Assembly: GCF_018139485.1 (NCBI RefSeq)
Contig: NZ_JAGSNF010000003.1
Location: forward strand, 124,001 to 188,000
DNA: 64,000 nucleotides
Origin: Phycicoccus avicenniae
Lineage (GTDB): Bacteria > Actinomycetota > Actinomycetes > Actinomycetales > Dermatophilaceae
Direction of reading: 5' to 3'
This document shows positions 1-7,314 of the stretch, piece after piece. Made by a program: the position numbers and the translations under genes. The notes beneath the pieces were generated by a model. It was not told the DNA's origin. It worked only from the letters and a program-made list of their open reading frames with translations, and searched no databases. Position 1 is the first letter of the stretch, and each line of letters starts with the position of its first letter.

Positions 1-714
1 CGCGAGCTCGACGGTGTCGTCCAGGCGATGGACTTCCTGCCGCCGGCGAACCGGGTGGCGCTCGGGCAGACCGTCGAGGGCCAGGTCACGGCGGCCGGCA
101 AGGACGTCGTCGTCATCGGCGGCGGCGACACCGGGGCCGACTGCATCGGGACCGCGCACCGGCAGGGTGCCCGCTCGGTGACGAGCCTGGAGATCATGCC
201 CCAGCCCGGCCAGGACCGCTCCGACGCCCACCCGTGGCCGACCTACCCGATGCTCTTCCGCGTCGCCTCGGCGCACGAGGAGGGCGGCGACCGCGTCTAC
301 GCCATCTCCACGAGCGAGGTCGTCGGCGACGACGAGGGCCGCGTCCGTGCCCTCCGGGTCCACGAGGTGACCCGCGGCGAGAACGGCTTCGAGAAGGTCG
401 AGGGCAGCGACCGCGAGCTCCCCGCGCAGCTCGTCCTCCTCGCGATGGGCTTCCTCGGCCCCGAGCCCGAGGGCCTGCTCGACCAGCTCGGCGTCGACAA
501 GGACGAGCGGACCAACGTCGCCCGCGACGGGCACTTCATGTCGAGCGTCCCCGGCGTCTTCGTCGCCGGCGACGCCGGCCGCGGGCAGTCGCTCATCGTC
601 TGGGCCATCGCCGAGGGTCGCTCGGTCGCCCACGAGGTGGACGCCTGGCTCATGCACAAGCCGTCCCGGCTGCCGCGCCCGGTCGCCCCGACGGACCGCC
701 CGCTCACGGCCTGA
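1..714 (+). CDS. gltD: glutamate synthase small subunit, C-terminal part (cut by window start)
   Basis: This is the C-terminal part of the NADPH-oxidising small (beta) subunit of glutamate synthase, a cytosolic flavoprotein that feeds electrons to GltB to make glutamate from glutamine and 2-oxoglutarate. The frame is open from base 1, so the start is outside the window; 237 residues are visible, about half the usual length near 485. A nucleotide-binding glycine motif VVVIGGGDTGAD lies at visible residues 36-47, and the FAD-contact segment GVFVAGDAGRGQSLIVWAI starts near residue 183. Helical C-terminal residues follow. A strong hairpin directly after the stop ends the transcript. gltB is expected just upstream but is not in view. 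Confidence 0.93.
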   Translation, partial: RELDGVVQAMDFLPPANRVALGQTVEGQVTAAGKDVVVIGGGDTGADCIGTAHRQGARSVTSLEIMPQPGQDRSDAHPWPTYPMLFRVASAHEEGGDRVYAISTSEVVGDDEGRVRALRVHEVTRGENGFEKVEGSDRELPAQLVLLAMGFLGPEPEGLLDQLGVDKDERTNVARDGHFMSSVPGVFVAGDAGRGQSLIVWAIAEGRSVAHEVDAWLMHKPSRLPRPVAPTDRPLTA

Positions 715-726
715 GCCACCGTCCGC

Positions 727-758
727 GAGGGGCCCCACCGATACGGGTGGGGCCCCTC
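727..758 (+). terminator. rho-independent-type hairpin after gltD
   Basis: A perfect 13-bp stem (arm GAGGGGCCCCACC at 727-739) closes over a 6-base loop, 12 bases after the gltD stop. The 3' side is followed by a pyrimidine-rich run rather than a true U-tract, as is common in GC-rich actinobacteria. Confidence 0.85.
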
Positions 759-783
759 TCTCCGTCATGTGACCCGGGTCATA

Positions 784-799
784 GTGGAACCGCTTCCAC
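784..799. promoter_or_regulatory. LacI-type operator-like palindrome in the pyk promoter
   Basis: GTGGAA and TTCCAC form 6-base inverted half-sites around CCGC. This matches the TGGAA-nCGn-TTCCA form typical of LacI-family operators. It sits in the spacer just upstream of the TAGGCT -10 element of pyk (803-808), where a bound repressor would block polymerase. No LacI-family gene is in the window, so the cognate regulator is unknown. Confidence 0.5.
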
Positions 800-802
800 C
801 GA

Positions 803-808
803 TAGGCT
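803..808 (+). promoter_or_regulatory. -10 element for leaderless pyk transcript
   Basis: TAGGCT ends 7 bases before the pyk ATG at 816. This spacing places the transcription start on or next to the start codon; no Shine-Dalgarno sequence is present. Confidence 0.6.
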
Positions 809-815
809 CGGCCCC

Positions 816-2279
816 ATGCGTCGCGCGAAGATCGTCTGCACCCTGGGCCCTGCCACCTCCTCTCCCGATAACGTCCGCGAGCTCGTCCGCGCCGGCATGG
901 ACGTGGCCCGGCTCAACCTCAGCCACGGCAGCCACGCCGACCACGACGCGGTGTACACCGCGGTCCGCGAGGCCGGTGACGCCACCGGTCACGCGGTCGG
1001 CGTCCTCGTCGACCTCCAGGGCCCGAAGATCCGCACCGGCCGCTTCGCGGACGGCCCCATCGTCCTCGAGCGGGGCGCGACGTTCACGATCACGACCCGT
1101 GACGTCCCCGGCGACCAGGAGGCCGTCGGGACGACCTACGACGGGCTTCCCGGCGACGTCCAGGCGGGCGACCGCATCCTCATCGACGACGGCAAGATCG
1201 CGCTCATCGCGACCGACGTCACCGAGACCGACGTCGTCTGCCAGGTGCTCGAGGGCGGCCCGCTGTCGAACAACAAGGGGATCAACCTCCCCGGCGTCGC
1301 CGTGTCCGTCCCGGCGCTGTCCGAGAAGGACGAGGACGACCTGCGCTGGGCCCTGCGCACGAAGGCCGACATGATCGCGCTGTCCTTCGTCCGCAGCGCC
1401 GAGGACATCACCCGGGTCCACGAGATCATGGACGAGGAAGGGCTGCGGCTGCCCGTCGTCGCCAAGATCGAGAAGCCGCAGGCCGTCGAGAACCTCGACG
1501 AGATCATCCGCGCCTTCGACGGCGTCATGGTCGCCCGCGGCGACCTCGGCGTCGAGATGCCGCTCGAGCAGGTCCCGCTCGTCCAGAAGCGCGCCTGCGA
1601 GATCGCCCGGCGGCGCGCCAAGCCGGTCATCGTCGCGACGCAGGTGCTCGAGTCGATGGTCGAGAACAGCCGGCCCACCCGCGCCGAGGCCTCCGACGCC
1701 GCGAACGCCGTGCTCGACGGGGCGGACGCGCTCATGCTCTCGGGGGAGACGAGCGTCGGGAAGCACCCGTTCGCCGCCGTCTCGACGATGGCGAAGATCA
1801 TCGAGAACACCGAGACCCACGGCCTGCACCGGATCCGCCCCCTCGGCACCCGCCCGAACTCCAAGGGCGGCGCCGTGACCGCCGCGGCCGCCGAGATCGG
1901 CGAGCTGCTCGGGGTGAAGTACCTCATCACCTTCTCCGAGAAGGGCGGCAGCACCCGCCGGCTCGCCCGGGTCCGCCCGCGCATCCCGATGCTCGCCTTC
2001 ACCCCGAACCAGTCGACCCGCAGCCAGCTCGCGCTCTCGTGGGGCGTCGAGACCTTCCTCACCCCGAAGTGCCGGCACACCGACGAGATGGCGATGCAGG
2101 TCGACGAGATGCTCCTGTCCCTCGGCCGGGTCCAGGAGGGCGACCACGTCGTCATCGTCGCGGGGTCCCCGCCCGGGATCCCGGGCTCGACGAACGCCCT
2201 GCGGGTGCACCGGATCGGTGACGCGAAGAACCGGGTCGCCCCCGCCTACATGGACGTCGCCGACGCCGCGAAGCAGTGA
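816..2279 (+). CDS. pyk: pyruvate kinase
   Basis: Pyruvate kinase converts phosphoenolpyruvate and ADP to pyruvate and ATP, the last step of glycolysis, in the cytosol. The 487 residues match the usual bacterial length of 470-490. The N-terminus RRAKIVCTLGPATSS and NLSHGSHADH, the catalytic-domain VDLQGPKIRTGRF, the active-site MVARGDLGVEMP, and ATQVLESM followed by RPTRAEASDAANAVLDGADA are all intact, and the C-terminal effector-binding domain is complete. The ATG at 816 was chosen because it gives the family N-terminus and lies 7 bases after a TAGGCT -10 box; upstream extension of the frame is antisense noise. An operator-like palindrome at 784-799 suggests carbon-source control. Confidence 0.97.
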   Translation: MRRAKIVCTLGPATSSPDNVRELVRAGMDVARLNLSHGSHADHDAVYTAVREAGDATGHAVGVLVDLQGPKIRTGRFADGPIVLERGATFTITTRDVPGDQEAVGTTYDGLPGDVQAGDRILIDDGKIALIATDVTETDVVCQVLEGGPLSNNKGINLPGVAVSVPALSEKDEDDLRWALRTKADMIALSFVRSAEDITRVHEIMDEEGLRLPVVAKIEKPQAVENLDEIIRAFDGVMVARGDLGVEMPLEQVPLVQKRACEIARRRAKPVIVATQVLESMVENSRPTRAEASDAANAVLDGADALMLSGETSVGKHPFAAVSTMAKIIENTETHGLHRIRPLGTRPNSKGGAVTAAAAEIGELLGVKYLITFSEKGGSTRRLARVRPRIPMLAFTPNQSTRSQLALSWGVETFLTPKCRHTDEMAMQVDEMLLSLGRVQEGDHVVIVAGSPPGIPGSTNALRVHRIGDAKNRVAPAYMDVADAAKQ

Positions 2280-2301
2280 CGCCCGGGGGTGCGCGGATCG
2301 G

Positions 2302-2307
2302 TAGGAT
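2302..2307 (+). promoter_or_regulatory. possible -10 element upstream of tRNA-Leu
   Basis: TAGGAT lies 79 bases before the tRNA 5' end, in the 106-base gap after pyk. It fits the TANNNT pattern seen at other genes here. It would drive the tRNA and probably the downstream response regulator; no clear -35 hexamer was found. Confidence 0.4.
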
Positions 2308-2385
2308 GACGCGCGGACAGCGGACCGCACCGTTCCGTGGCCACCGTCGGCCGTCGCGTTCGTCGACCCGCTGGCCACAACCCCC

Positions 2386-2467
2386 GCCGGGGTGGTGGAA
2401 CGGCAGACACGGAGCACTCAAAATGCTCTGCCCGATGGGCGTGCGGGTTCGAGTCCCGCTCCCGGCA
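2386..2467 (+). tRNA. tRNA-Leu (anticodon CAA)
   Basis: This is an 82-base class II tRNA. The acceptor stem GCCGGGG pairs with TCCCGGC (one G-T). The anticodon stem GAGCA/TGCTC closes a 7-base loop CTCAAAA with anticodon CAA, which reads the UUG codon. A long variable arm (CCC-GAT-GGG) and a T-arm GCGGG-TTCGAGT-CCCGC follow. The discriminator is A2467. The gene encodes no complete CCA; the bases after the discriminator are CA, then the TG of the next gene's start codon. Confidence 0.95.
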
Positions 2468-2468
2468 C

Positions 2469-3065
2469 ATGAGTGAGAGCGCACCCACCAAGAAGCGGGT
2501 TCTCGTCGCCGAGGACGAGGCCATCATCCGACTGGACCTCGCGGAGATGCTCCGCGAGGCCGGCTACGACGTCGTCGGCCAGGCCGGCGACGGCGAGCAG
2601 GCCGTCGAGATGGCCCGGTCCCTGACGCCGGACATCATCATCATGGACGTCAAGATGCCGGTCATGGACGGGCTGACGGCCGCCGAGACGATCGGCGCGG
2701 AGCGGATCTGCCCCGTCGTCATGCTCACGGCCTTCAGCCAGACCGAGCTCGTCGAGCGGGCCCGCGACGCCGGGGTCATGGCGTACGTCGTCAAGCCGTT
2801 CACCGCCGGCGACGTCACCCCGGCGCTCGACATCGCGCTCTCGCGGTGGGCCGAGGTCAAGGCGCTCGAGTCCGAGGTCGCCGACCTCGGGGAGCGGCTG
2901 GAGACCCGCAAGGCGGTCGACCGGGCCAAGGGCATCCTCATGACGAAGCTCAAGATCAGCGAGGCCGACGCCTTCCGGTGGATCCAGAAGACGGCGATGG
3001 ACCGGCGGATGGGCATGCGCGAGGTCGCGGACGCCGTCGTCGCGGGCATGGACACCAAGTCCTGA
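2469..3065 (+). CDS. pdtaR: ANTAR-domain response regulator (PdtaR-like)
   Basis: A 198-residue two-component response regulator with an RNA-binding output. The receiver domain (about residues 9-125) has the acidic pair in AEDEA, the phospho-acceptor Asp60 in IIIMDVKMPVMDG and the Lys in YVVKPF. A helical linker leads to the ANTAR domain (about 135-192: AVDRAKGILMTKLKIS, then AFRWIQKTAM). In Mycobacterium tuberculosis the homologue pairs with the kinase PdtaS and acts by RNA binding; the kinase is not here. The ATG lies one base after the tRNA-Leu discriminator base, so no Shine-Dalgarno or separate promoter fits between them. The frame stays open through the tRNA, but no sensible upstream start exists. 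Confidence 0.9.
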   Translation: MSESAPTKKRVLVAEDEAIIRLDLAEMLREAGYDVVGQAGDGEQAVEMARSLTPDIIIMDVKMPVMDGLTAAETIGAERICPVVMLTAFSQTELVERARDAGVMAYVVKPFTAGDVTPALDIALSRWAEVKALESEVADLGERLETRKAVDRAKGILMTKLKISEADAFRWIQKTAMDRRMGMREVADAVVAGMDTKS

Positions 3066-3134
3066 GCGGACGCGACCGTCGACGCCGGGGGAGTTCCTCG
3101 GCCGTGGATCTTCCGGCGGGGGCGCTGCGCGCCC

Positions 3135-3140
3135 TATCGT
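3135..3140 (+). promoter_or_regulatory. possible -10 element for the GNAT gene
   Basis: TATCGT lies in the 127-base gap between pdtaR and the acetyltransferase, about 52 bases before the GTG start, which has its own ribosome site. The rest of the gap shows no clear structure. Confidence 0.35.
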
Positions 3141-3192
3141 CGGCACGAGCAGGGGCCGGCACCGTCCGGTGGGCCCGGACCGAGGAGGCGAC

Positions 3193-3756
3193 GTGGGTCG
3201 ACGTCCCGTGGACGTGCGTCCGGTCGGCGACGACCTGACCGACGTCACCGCGCTCTGGCTCGAGTCGCGGGTCGGTCAGGGCGCGAGCCGTGAGGCCTGT
3301 GCGCGGACGATCTCCGACGGCCGCCTCGCCGCGGCGCTGCGTCGTCCGGGGGTCGTCGCGTCGGTGGCCCGGCTCGAGGGCGCGCCGGTCGGCTTCGTCG
3401 TGACGACCGACAACCCGTTCGGGCTCAGCCCCACGCCGGAGGTGACGATCGAGCAGCTGTACGTGTGCCCCGACGCCCGCCGCCTGGGGGTCGCCAAGGC
3501 CCTCCTCGCCTCCGTCCTCACCGGCGCCGAGCGCGGCGGCTGCGAGACGGTCGTGTCCAACGTGCCGACGACCAGCCGCGAGGCCAACCGGTTCTTCGCC
3601 CGGCTCGGCTTCGGCTCGGTCGTCACCCGTCGCGTCGTGCCGACCCGCACGCTGCGCCGCAGGCTCGCGCCCGAGACGGCCCCGACCGGTCTCGAGCTGG
3701 ACCGGCGCCGCCGCAGCCTGCGCCGCCGGGCCTTCGTCCCGCCCTTCCCCGGCTGA
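3193..3756 (+). CDS. GNAT-family N-acetyltransferase
   Basis: A 187-residue acetyl-CoA-dependent acetyltransferase of unknown substrate. The GNAT core is clear: a strand ending in TIEQLYVCPDARR, then the pyrophosphate-binding loop RRLGVAKALLASVL, and NRFFARLGFGSV near the end of the fold. A basic, arginine-rich tail (about 155-187) follows. The GTG at 3193 was chosen because GGAGG sits 5 bases upstream; an upstream ATG at 3169 would lack a ribosome site. It converges on the DUF1501 gene with only 7 bases between the stops. Confidence 0.8.
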   Translation: MGRRPVDVRPVGDDLTDVTALWLESRVGQGASREACARTISDGRLAAALRRPGVVASVARLEGAPVGFVVTTDNPFGLSPTPEVTIEQLYVCPDARRLGVAKALLASVLTGAERGGCETVVSNVPTTSREANRFFARLGFGSVVTRRVVPTRTLRRRLAPETAPTGLELDRRRRSLRRRAFVPPFPG

Positions 3757-3763
3757 CCGGGGC

Positions 3764-5071
3764 TCAGGCGTCCCGGCGCACCACGCCCAGGCGGGCGGAC
3801 GGCAGCCCCGGCAGCACCGTCGAGGCCGTGAGGCCGCAGCGCCGCTCGAGGATCTCGCCGAGCAGGCTGCGGAAGTCCGTCGTCGCCGCGAGGTCGCCCT
3901 GCTGCAGCTGTCCGGCACCCAGGCCCGGCCAGGTCCCGTAGACCCGGCCGCCGTTGACCTTGCCGCCGAGGACCATCGAGACGTTCCCGTGCCCGTGGTC
4001 GGTCCCGCCCGAGCCGTTCTCCGCGGCGCGGCGCCCGAACTCGGACAGCGTGACGAGGGTGACGCGGTCGGCGGCGGGTCCGAGGTCGGTCATGAACGCC
4101 GCGAGCGCGGCGGCGACCTGCCCCAGCTGGTCGAACATCCAGCCCCGGTCGCTGCGGCCGAGGCCCTCGTGCATGTCCCAGTTCCCGGAGTCGACGGTCG
4201 CAGCCCGCAGCCCGACCCCCGTCTTGACGAGCCGGGCGACGTCCCGCAGCGACGCGGCGAGGTCCCCGGAGGGGTAGACGGCGCCGTGGGCGGGGGAGTA
4301 TCCGGCGTTCTTCATCGCGGTCGTCGTCGCGACGGCGTCGAGGGCGGTCGTCGCGGGGCCGGCGTGCTGCGGCGCGGCGCCGGCGTGGAGGGCGCGCAGG
4401 GCGGTCGACCAGCGGGCCTCCTCCGTGGCGTCCCAGGCGCCGGAGAGGGTGAAGCGGTCGACCGAGCGCATCGCGAGCTCCAGCGTCGGCCCGGCGAAGC
4501 TCGCCGGGGCGGACGCGGTCCCGAGCGCGGTGCCGGCGAAGGTGCCGGGCCGGTCGGTGGCCCCGACCATCCGGTCGAGCCAGCCGCTCCGCAGCGACGA
4601 GCCGGGGGCGGCCCGCTCGAGCTCGGCCATGTCCGTGAAGTGCGACCGGGTGGGGTTGGGCAGGCCGAGGGCGTGGACGAAGGCGAGCTTCTTTGCCGTG
4701 TACCAGGGCAGGAGCGGCGCGAGGGCGGGGTGCAGGCCGAAGCGCGCGTCGAGCTGCAGCGTGCGCGACGTCGGGATGCCGATCGTCGGCCGGAGCGTCA
4801 GGTAGGCGGGGTCGGCGACGGGGACGACCGCCGAGAGACCGTCGAACCCGCCGCGGAAGGACAGCACGACGAGGGTGTCGCCGGTGTACGTGCCGTCGGC
4901 GAAGGTGAGCGAGGTCGTCGCGTCGGCGCGTGGGGCCAGCGCCACCGTCGCGGCCCCCGCCCCGAGCGCCGCGAGGCCGCCGAGCACGGCGCGGCGGTCC
5001 ACCGTGCTGCGCTCGTACTCGGGACAGCCGCAGGCGCGGACGCGGGCCTCGGCGGGGACGGTGTCGGTCAT
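3764..5071 (-). CDS. DUF1501 protein, exported by a Tat-like signal
   Basis: A 435-residue member of the DUF1501 (sulfatase/phosphatase-superfamily-like) family, almost always found beside a DUF1800 gene as here. The N-terminus has a twin-arginine segment (TVDRRAVLGG, about residues 27-36) and a hydrophobic stretch ending ADA, which suggests folded export. Conserved features include GGFDGLSAVVP, DSGNWDMHEG and the metal-type SEFGRR ... GGTDHGHGN. The ATG at 5071 is preferred because GAGGA lies 8 bases before it; an ATG at 5086 would overlap the upstream stop by four bases. The biochemical role of this pair is not established. Confidence 0.85.
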   Translation of the reverse strand: MTDTVPAEARVRACGCPEYERSTVDRRAVLGGLAALGAGAATVALAPRADATTSLTFADGTYTGDTLVVLSFRGGFDGLSAVVPVADPAYLTLRPTIGIPTSRTLQLDARFGLHPALAPLLPWYTAKKLAFVHALGLPNPTRSHFTDMAELERAAPGSSLRSGWLDRMVGATDRPGTFAGTALGTASAPASFAGPTLELAMRSVDRFTLSGAWDATEEARWSTALRALHAGAAPQHAGPATTALDAVATTTAMKNAGYSPAHGAVYPSGDLAASLRDVARLVKTGVGLRAATVDSGNWDMHEGLGRSDRGWMFDQLGQVAAALAAFMTDLGPAADRVTLVTLSEFGRRAAENGSGGTDHGHGNVSMVLGGKVNGGRVYGTWPGLGAGQLQQGDLAATTDFRSLLGEILERRCGLTASTVLPGLPSARLGVVRRDA

Positions 5072-5082
5072 CGGTCGGGTCC

Positions 5083-6675
5083 TCATCGGGTCGCGAACTC
5101 GGGGGTGTCGAGCAGGAGCGCGACGACGTAGGGCAGCCGCCAGCCGACCGCGGCGTCCGTGGCGCGCAGCGGCGAGGCCGGCGTGCGGTCGAGGAAGGCG
5201 CACACGGCGGCGCGCTTCGCGGTGGACAGCGGCCCGACGAGCAGCCGGGACGCGAGGGCGTCGACGTACTCGCCGTGGGTCGCCGGAAGAGCTGCCGGGA
5301 GCAGACCCCTGAACGGCGGGACCGTGACCCATGGGTCGTCGGTCCGGGTCGACTGCCAGCCCTGCTGCATGTGGAGGTTCCACACCCCGAGCGTCGCGCC
5401 GGCCCCGGCCCAGGCCGCGGCGACGTCCGGGTAGCCGTTGGGTGCGGGCCAGCCCATCGGCTTGTGCCCGGCGAGCGAGGACAGCCAGAGGACCTCGTCG
5501 AACCACCGCCGGTTCGCCGGGCCCGGCCGGATCCCGAGGACGCGGGCCGTGGAGACGGCGTTCTCGAAGGGTCGCTTGGTCTTCGTCCCGCCCGCGCCCG
5601 CGAACTCCTCCGACGCGAACAGGGTCCGCAGCACCGGGGCGATCCGGGTGTCGGCCGCGAGGTAGGCGGCGGCCAGCCGGTCGACGAGCGCCGCGGGCGG
5701 GGAGTCGCCCACGAAGCGGACGGCGAGCTTCGTGGCGATCCGCCGCGCCGTCCGGGGGTGGCGCGCCAGGTGGAGGAGGTAGTCGCGCACGACGGCCGAG
5801 CCGTCGGCGGCGGTGTTGGCGTGCCTCCAGTCGAGGACGGTGAGCCGGCCGGTGTGGTGCCAGTCGGGCTCGTAGGCCGCCTCTCCGGTCTGCCGGTGCG
5901 TCGTGAGCCCGGTGAGCACGAGGGTCGAGTGCCGGACGTCGGCCTCGGTGTAGCCCGCCTCGACGCCGACGGTGTGCAGCTCGAGCAGCTCACGGCCGAG
6001 GTTCTCGTTCGGGGACCACCTCGTCGAGGAGGTGTTGTCGAGCTGCTTCAGCAGCGCCGGGTGGGTCACCGCGGCGACGAGCAGGTCGGCGTACCGACCG
6101 AGCGCGTGACGGCGGACGACGTCCTCCTGGAAGCGGTGGACCGAGTCCCACGCCGGGCCCCACGGGGCGGTGACGACGAGGTGGTTGGTCCAGAAGTCGG
6201 CCATGACCTCGAAGAGCTGGCGCTCGCTCCAGATCGCCCGCGCGGTGTACGCGTGGATGCTGTCCGTGCCGAGGTCGCCGGTGTCGCTGCCGTACCGCTC
6301 GCGGACGGCCGCGACGGACATCGACAGCCGGGGGTACTCGGCGAGGACCGTCCTCTCGTCGGCGGTGAGCGGGATCCGCGCCGGGTCGAGCTGGGCGTCC
6401 ACCCACGCCTGCGCGCCGACCGCCCGGATGTCCGCGACGAGCCGCGGGGTGGCGCCCCACGTGGCGCGGCGGGCGAGGTGGAGGGCCTGGGCCCGGGTCG
6501 TGCCGGACGACGGCGGTGGGGGCGGGGGTGTCGGGGGCTCCACGGGCGGCGCCGGGGGCGACCACGGGGCCGTGCGCCGGGTGATGACCTCGGGCATCCA
6601 CGGCGGGCGGTCCCCGGCGGGGGCCTGGGTCGGGGCGCCGCGCAGGAGCGCGCGCCGGGACGGGAGAGGAGTCAC
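5083..6675 (-). CDS. DUF1800 protein
   Basis: A 530-residue DUF1800 protein, first gene of a two-gene operon with the DUF1501 gene; the two are adjacent with starts tightly spaced. The family signature GRELLELHTVGVEAGYTEAD is intact in mid-protein, as are the N-terminal ARRATWGATP and the C-terminal LPYVVALLLDTPEF. The GTG start is followed by SRRALLRG and then a proline-rich linker (about residues 40-60) rather than a clear hydrophobic signal core, so the export route is uncertain. No function is established for the family. The 155 bases upstream contain two CTTGACC direct repeats but no convincing promoter. Confidence 0.85.
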   Translation of the reverse strand: MTPLPSRRALLRGAPTQAPAGDRPPWMPEVITRRTAPWSPPAPPVEPPTPPPPPPSSGTTRAQALHLARRATWGATPRLVADIRAVGAQAWVDAQLDPARIPLTADERTVLAEYPRLSMSVAAVRERYGSDTGDLGTDSIHAYTARAIWSERQLFEVMADFWTNHLVVTAPWGPAWDSVHRFQEDVVRRHALGRYADLLVAAVTHPALLKQLDNTSSTRWSPNENLGRELLELHTVGVEAGYTEADVRHSTLVLTGLTTHRQTGEAAYEPDWHHTGRLTVLDWRHANTAADGSAVVRDYLLHLARHPRTARRIATKLAVRFVGDSPPAALVDRLAAAYLAADTRIAPVLRTLFASEEFAGAGGTKTKRPFENAVSTARVLGIRPGPANRRWFDEVLWLSSLAGHKPMGWPAPNGYPDVAAAWAGAGATLGVWNLHMQQGWQSTRTDDPWVTVPPFRGLLPAALPATHGEYVDALASRLLVGPLSTAKRAAVCAFLDRTPASPLRATDAAVGWRLPYVVALLLDTPEFATR

Positions 6676-6815
6676 CCGAGCATGGTGTGGTCCCGCCGGC
6701 CACCCGGCGTCGGCCGTTCGGGCAGGTCAGCGGGGGCCGAAGGGGTGCCGCTCGCCGTTCTTGACCCGGCCTTGACCTGCGCGTGACCGGGGCCTGGGAC
6801 GAGCCGGGGGAGACG

Positions 6816-6834
6816 CTGACCCGAGGCGGGTCAG
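6816..6834 (-). terminator. hairpin at the thioesterase stop codon
   Basis: CTGACCCG and CGGGTCAG form a perfect 8-bp stem over an AGG loop. The thioesterase stop codon lies inside the 5' arm when read on the minus strand. It could end that transcript. Confidence 0.5.
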
Positions 6835-7295
6835 GCGCCGGGTGCGCCGTCGCGCACGAGGCAGGTGATCCGGCTCGTGCAGACGCGTCGGCCGTCCTCG
6901 TCGGTGACGACGACCTCGTAGCTGGCGAGCGTCCGTCCGAGGCTCAGTGCCGTCGCCGTGCCGGTGACCTGTCCGGAGCGCGCGGCCCGGTGGTGGGTGG
7001 CGTTGATGTCGAGCCCGACGACGGCCTTGTCCGGGCCCGCGTGCAGGGCGGCGCCGATCGACCCCAGGGTCTCGGCGAGCACGACGGAGGCGCCGCCGTG
7101 CAGCAGGCCGTACGGCTGGGTGTTGCCCGCGACCGGCATCGTCGCGACGAGCCTTTCGGGGGAGGCCTCGAGGACCTCGATCCCCATCCGGGTCATGAGC
7201 GAGTCGGGGTTCATCGCCTGCATCCGGGCCACGCCGGCCAGGGCGGCGTCGGCGGGGGAGGAGGAGCGGTCCGGCGCGTCCGGGCTGTCGGTCAT
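6831..7295 (-). CDS. hotdog-fold acyl-CoA thioesterase (PaaI-like)
   Basis: A 154-residue single-hotdog-domain protein expected to hydrolyse acyl- or aryl-CoA thioesters. The diagnostic LLHGGASVVLAETLGS segment (about residues 64-79) carries the conserved HGG and the acidic residue of the active site. VGLDINATHHRAARSG and SYEVVVTDEDGRRVCTSR complete the fold. The substrate cannot be told from sequence. Its start codon is only 19 bases from the divergent polA start, so the two genes must share or overlap promoter DNA; no -10 box is obvious on this strand. Confidence 0.85.
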   Translation of the reverse strand: MTDSPDAPDRSSSPADAALAGVARMQAMNPDSLMTRMGIEVLEASPERLVATMPVAGNTQPYGLLHGGASVVLAETLGSIGAALHAGPDKAVVGLDINATHHRAARSGQVTGTATALSLGRTLASYEVVVTDEDGRRVCTSRITCLVRDGAPGA

Positions 7296-7301
7296 GGTGG
7301 T

Positions 7302-7307
7302 TAGGCT
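7302..7307 (+). promoter_or_regulatory. -10 element for leaderless polA
   Basis: TAGGCT ends 7 bases before the GTG at 7315. This supports that GTG over the out-of-frame ATG at 7311 and implies a transcript without a 5' leader. Confidence 0.6.
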
Positions 7308-7314
7308 GCCATGC

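Noticed and set aside
2337-2468. Extension of pdtaR upstream through the tRNA gene from a GTG at 2337
   Set aside because: It would encode the tRNA antisense-free region as protein without any conserved residues; the family N-terminus starts at 2469.
3276-5993. A 905-residue minus-strand frame spanning the GNAT, DUF1501 and DUF1800 genes
   Set aside because: Arg/Pro/Ser-rich with no recognisable domain; a GC-bias shadow of the real genes in other frames. The same applies to long frames at 16549-19182, 32003-35467 and the upstream half of 40587-45290.
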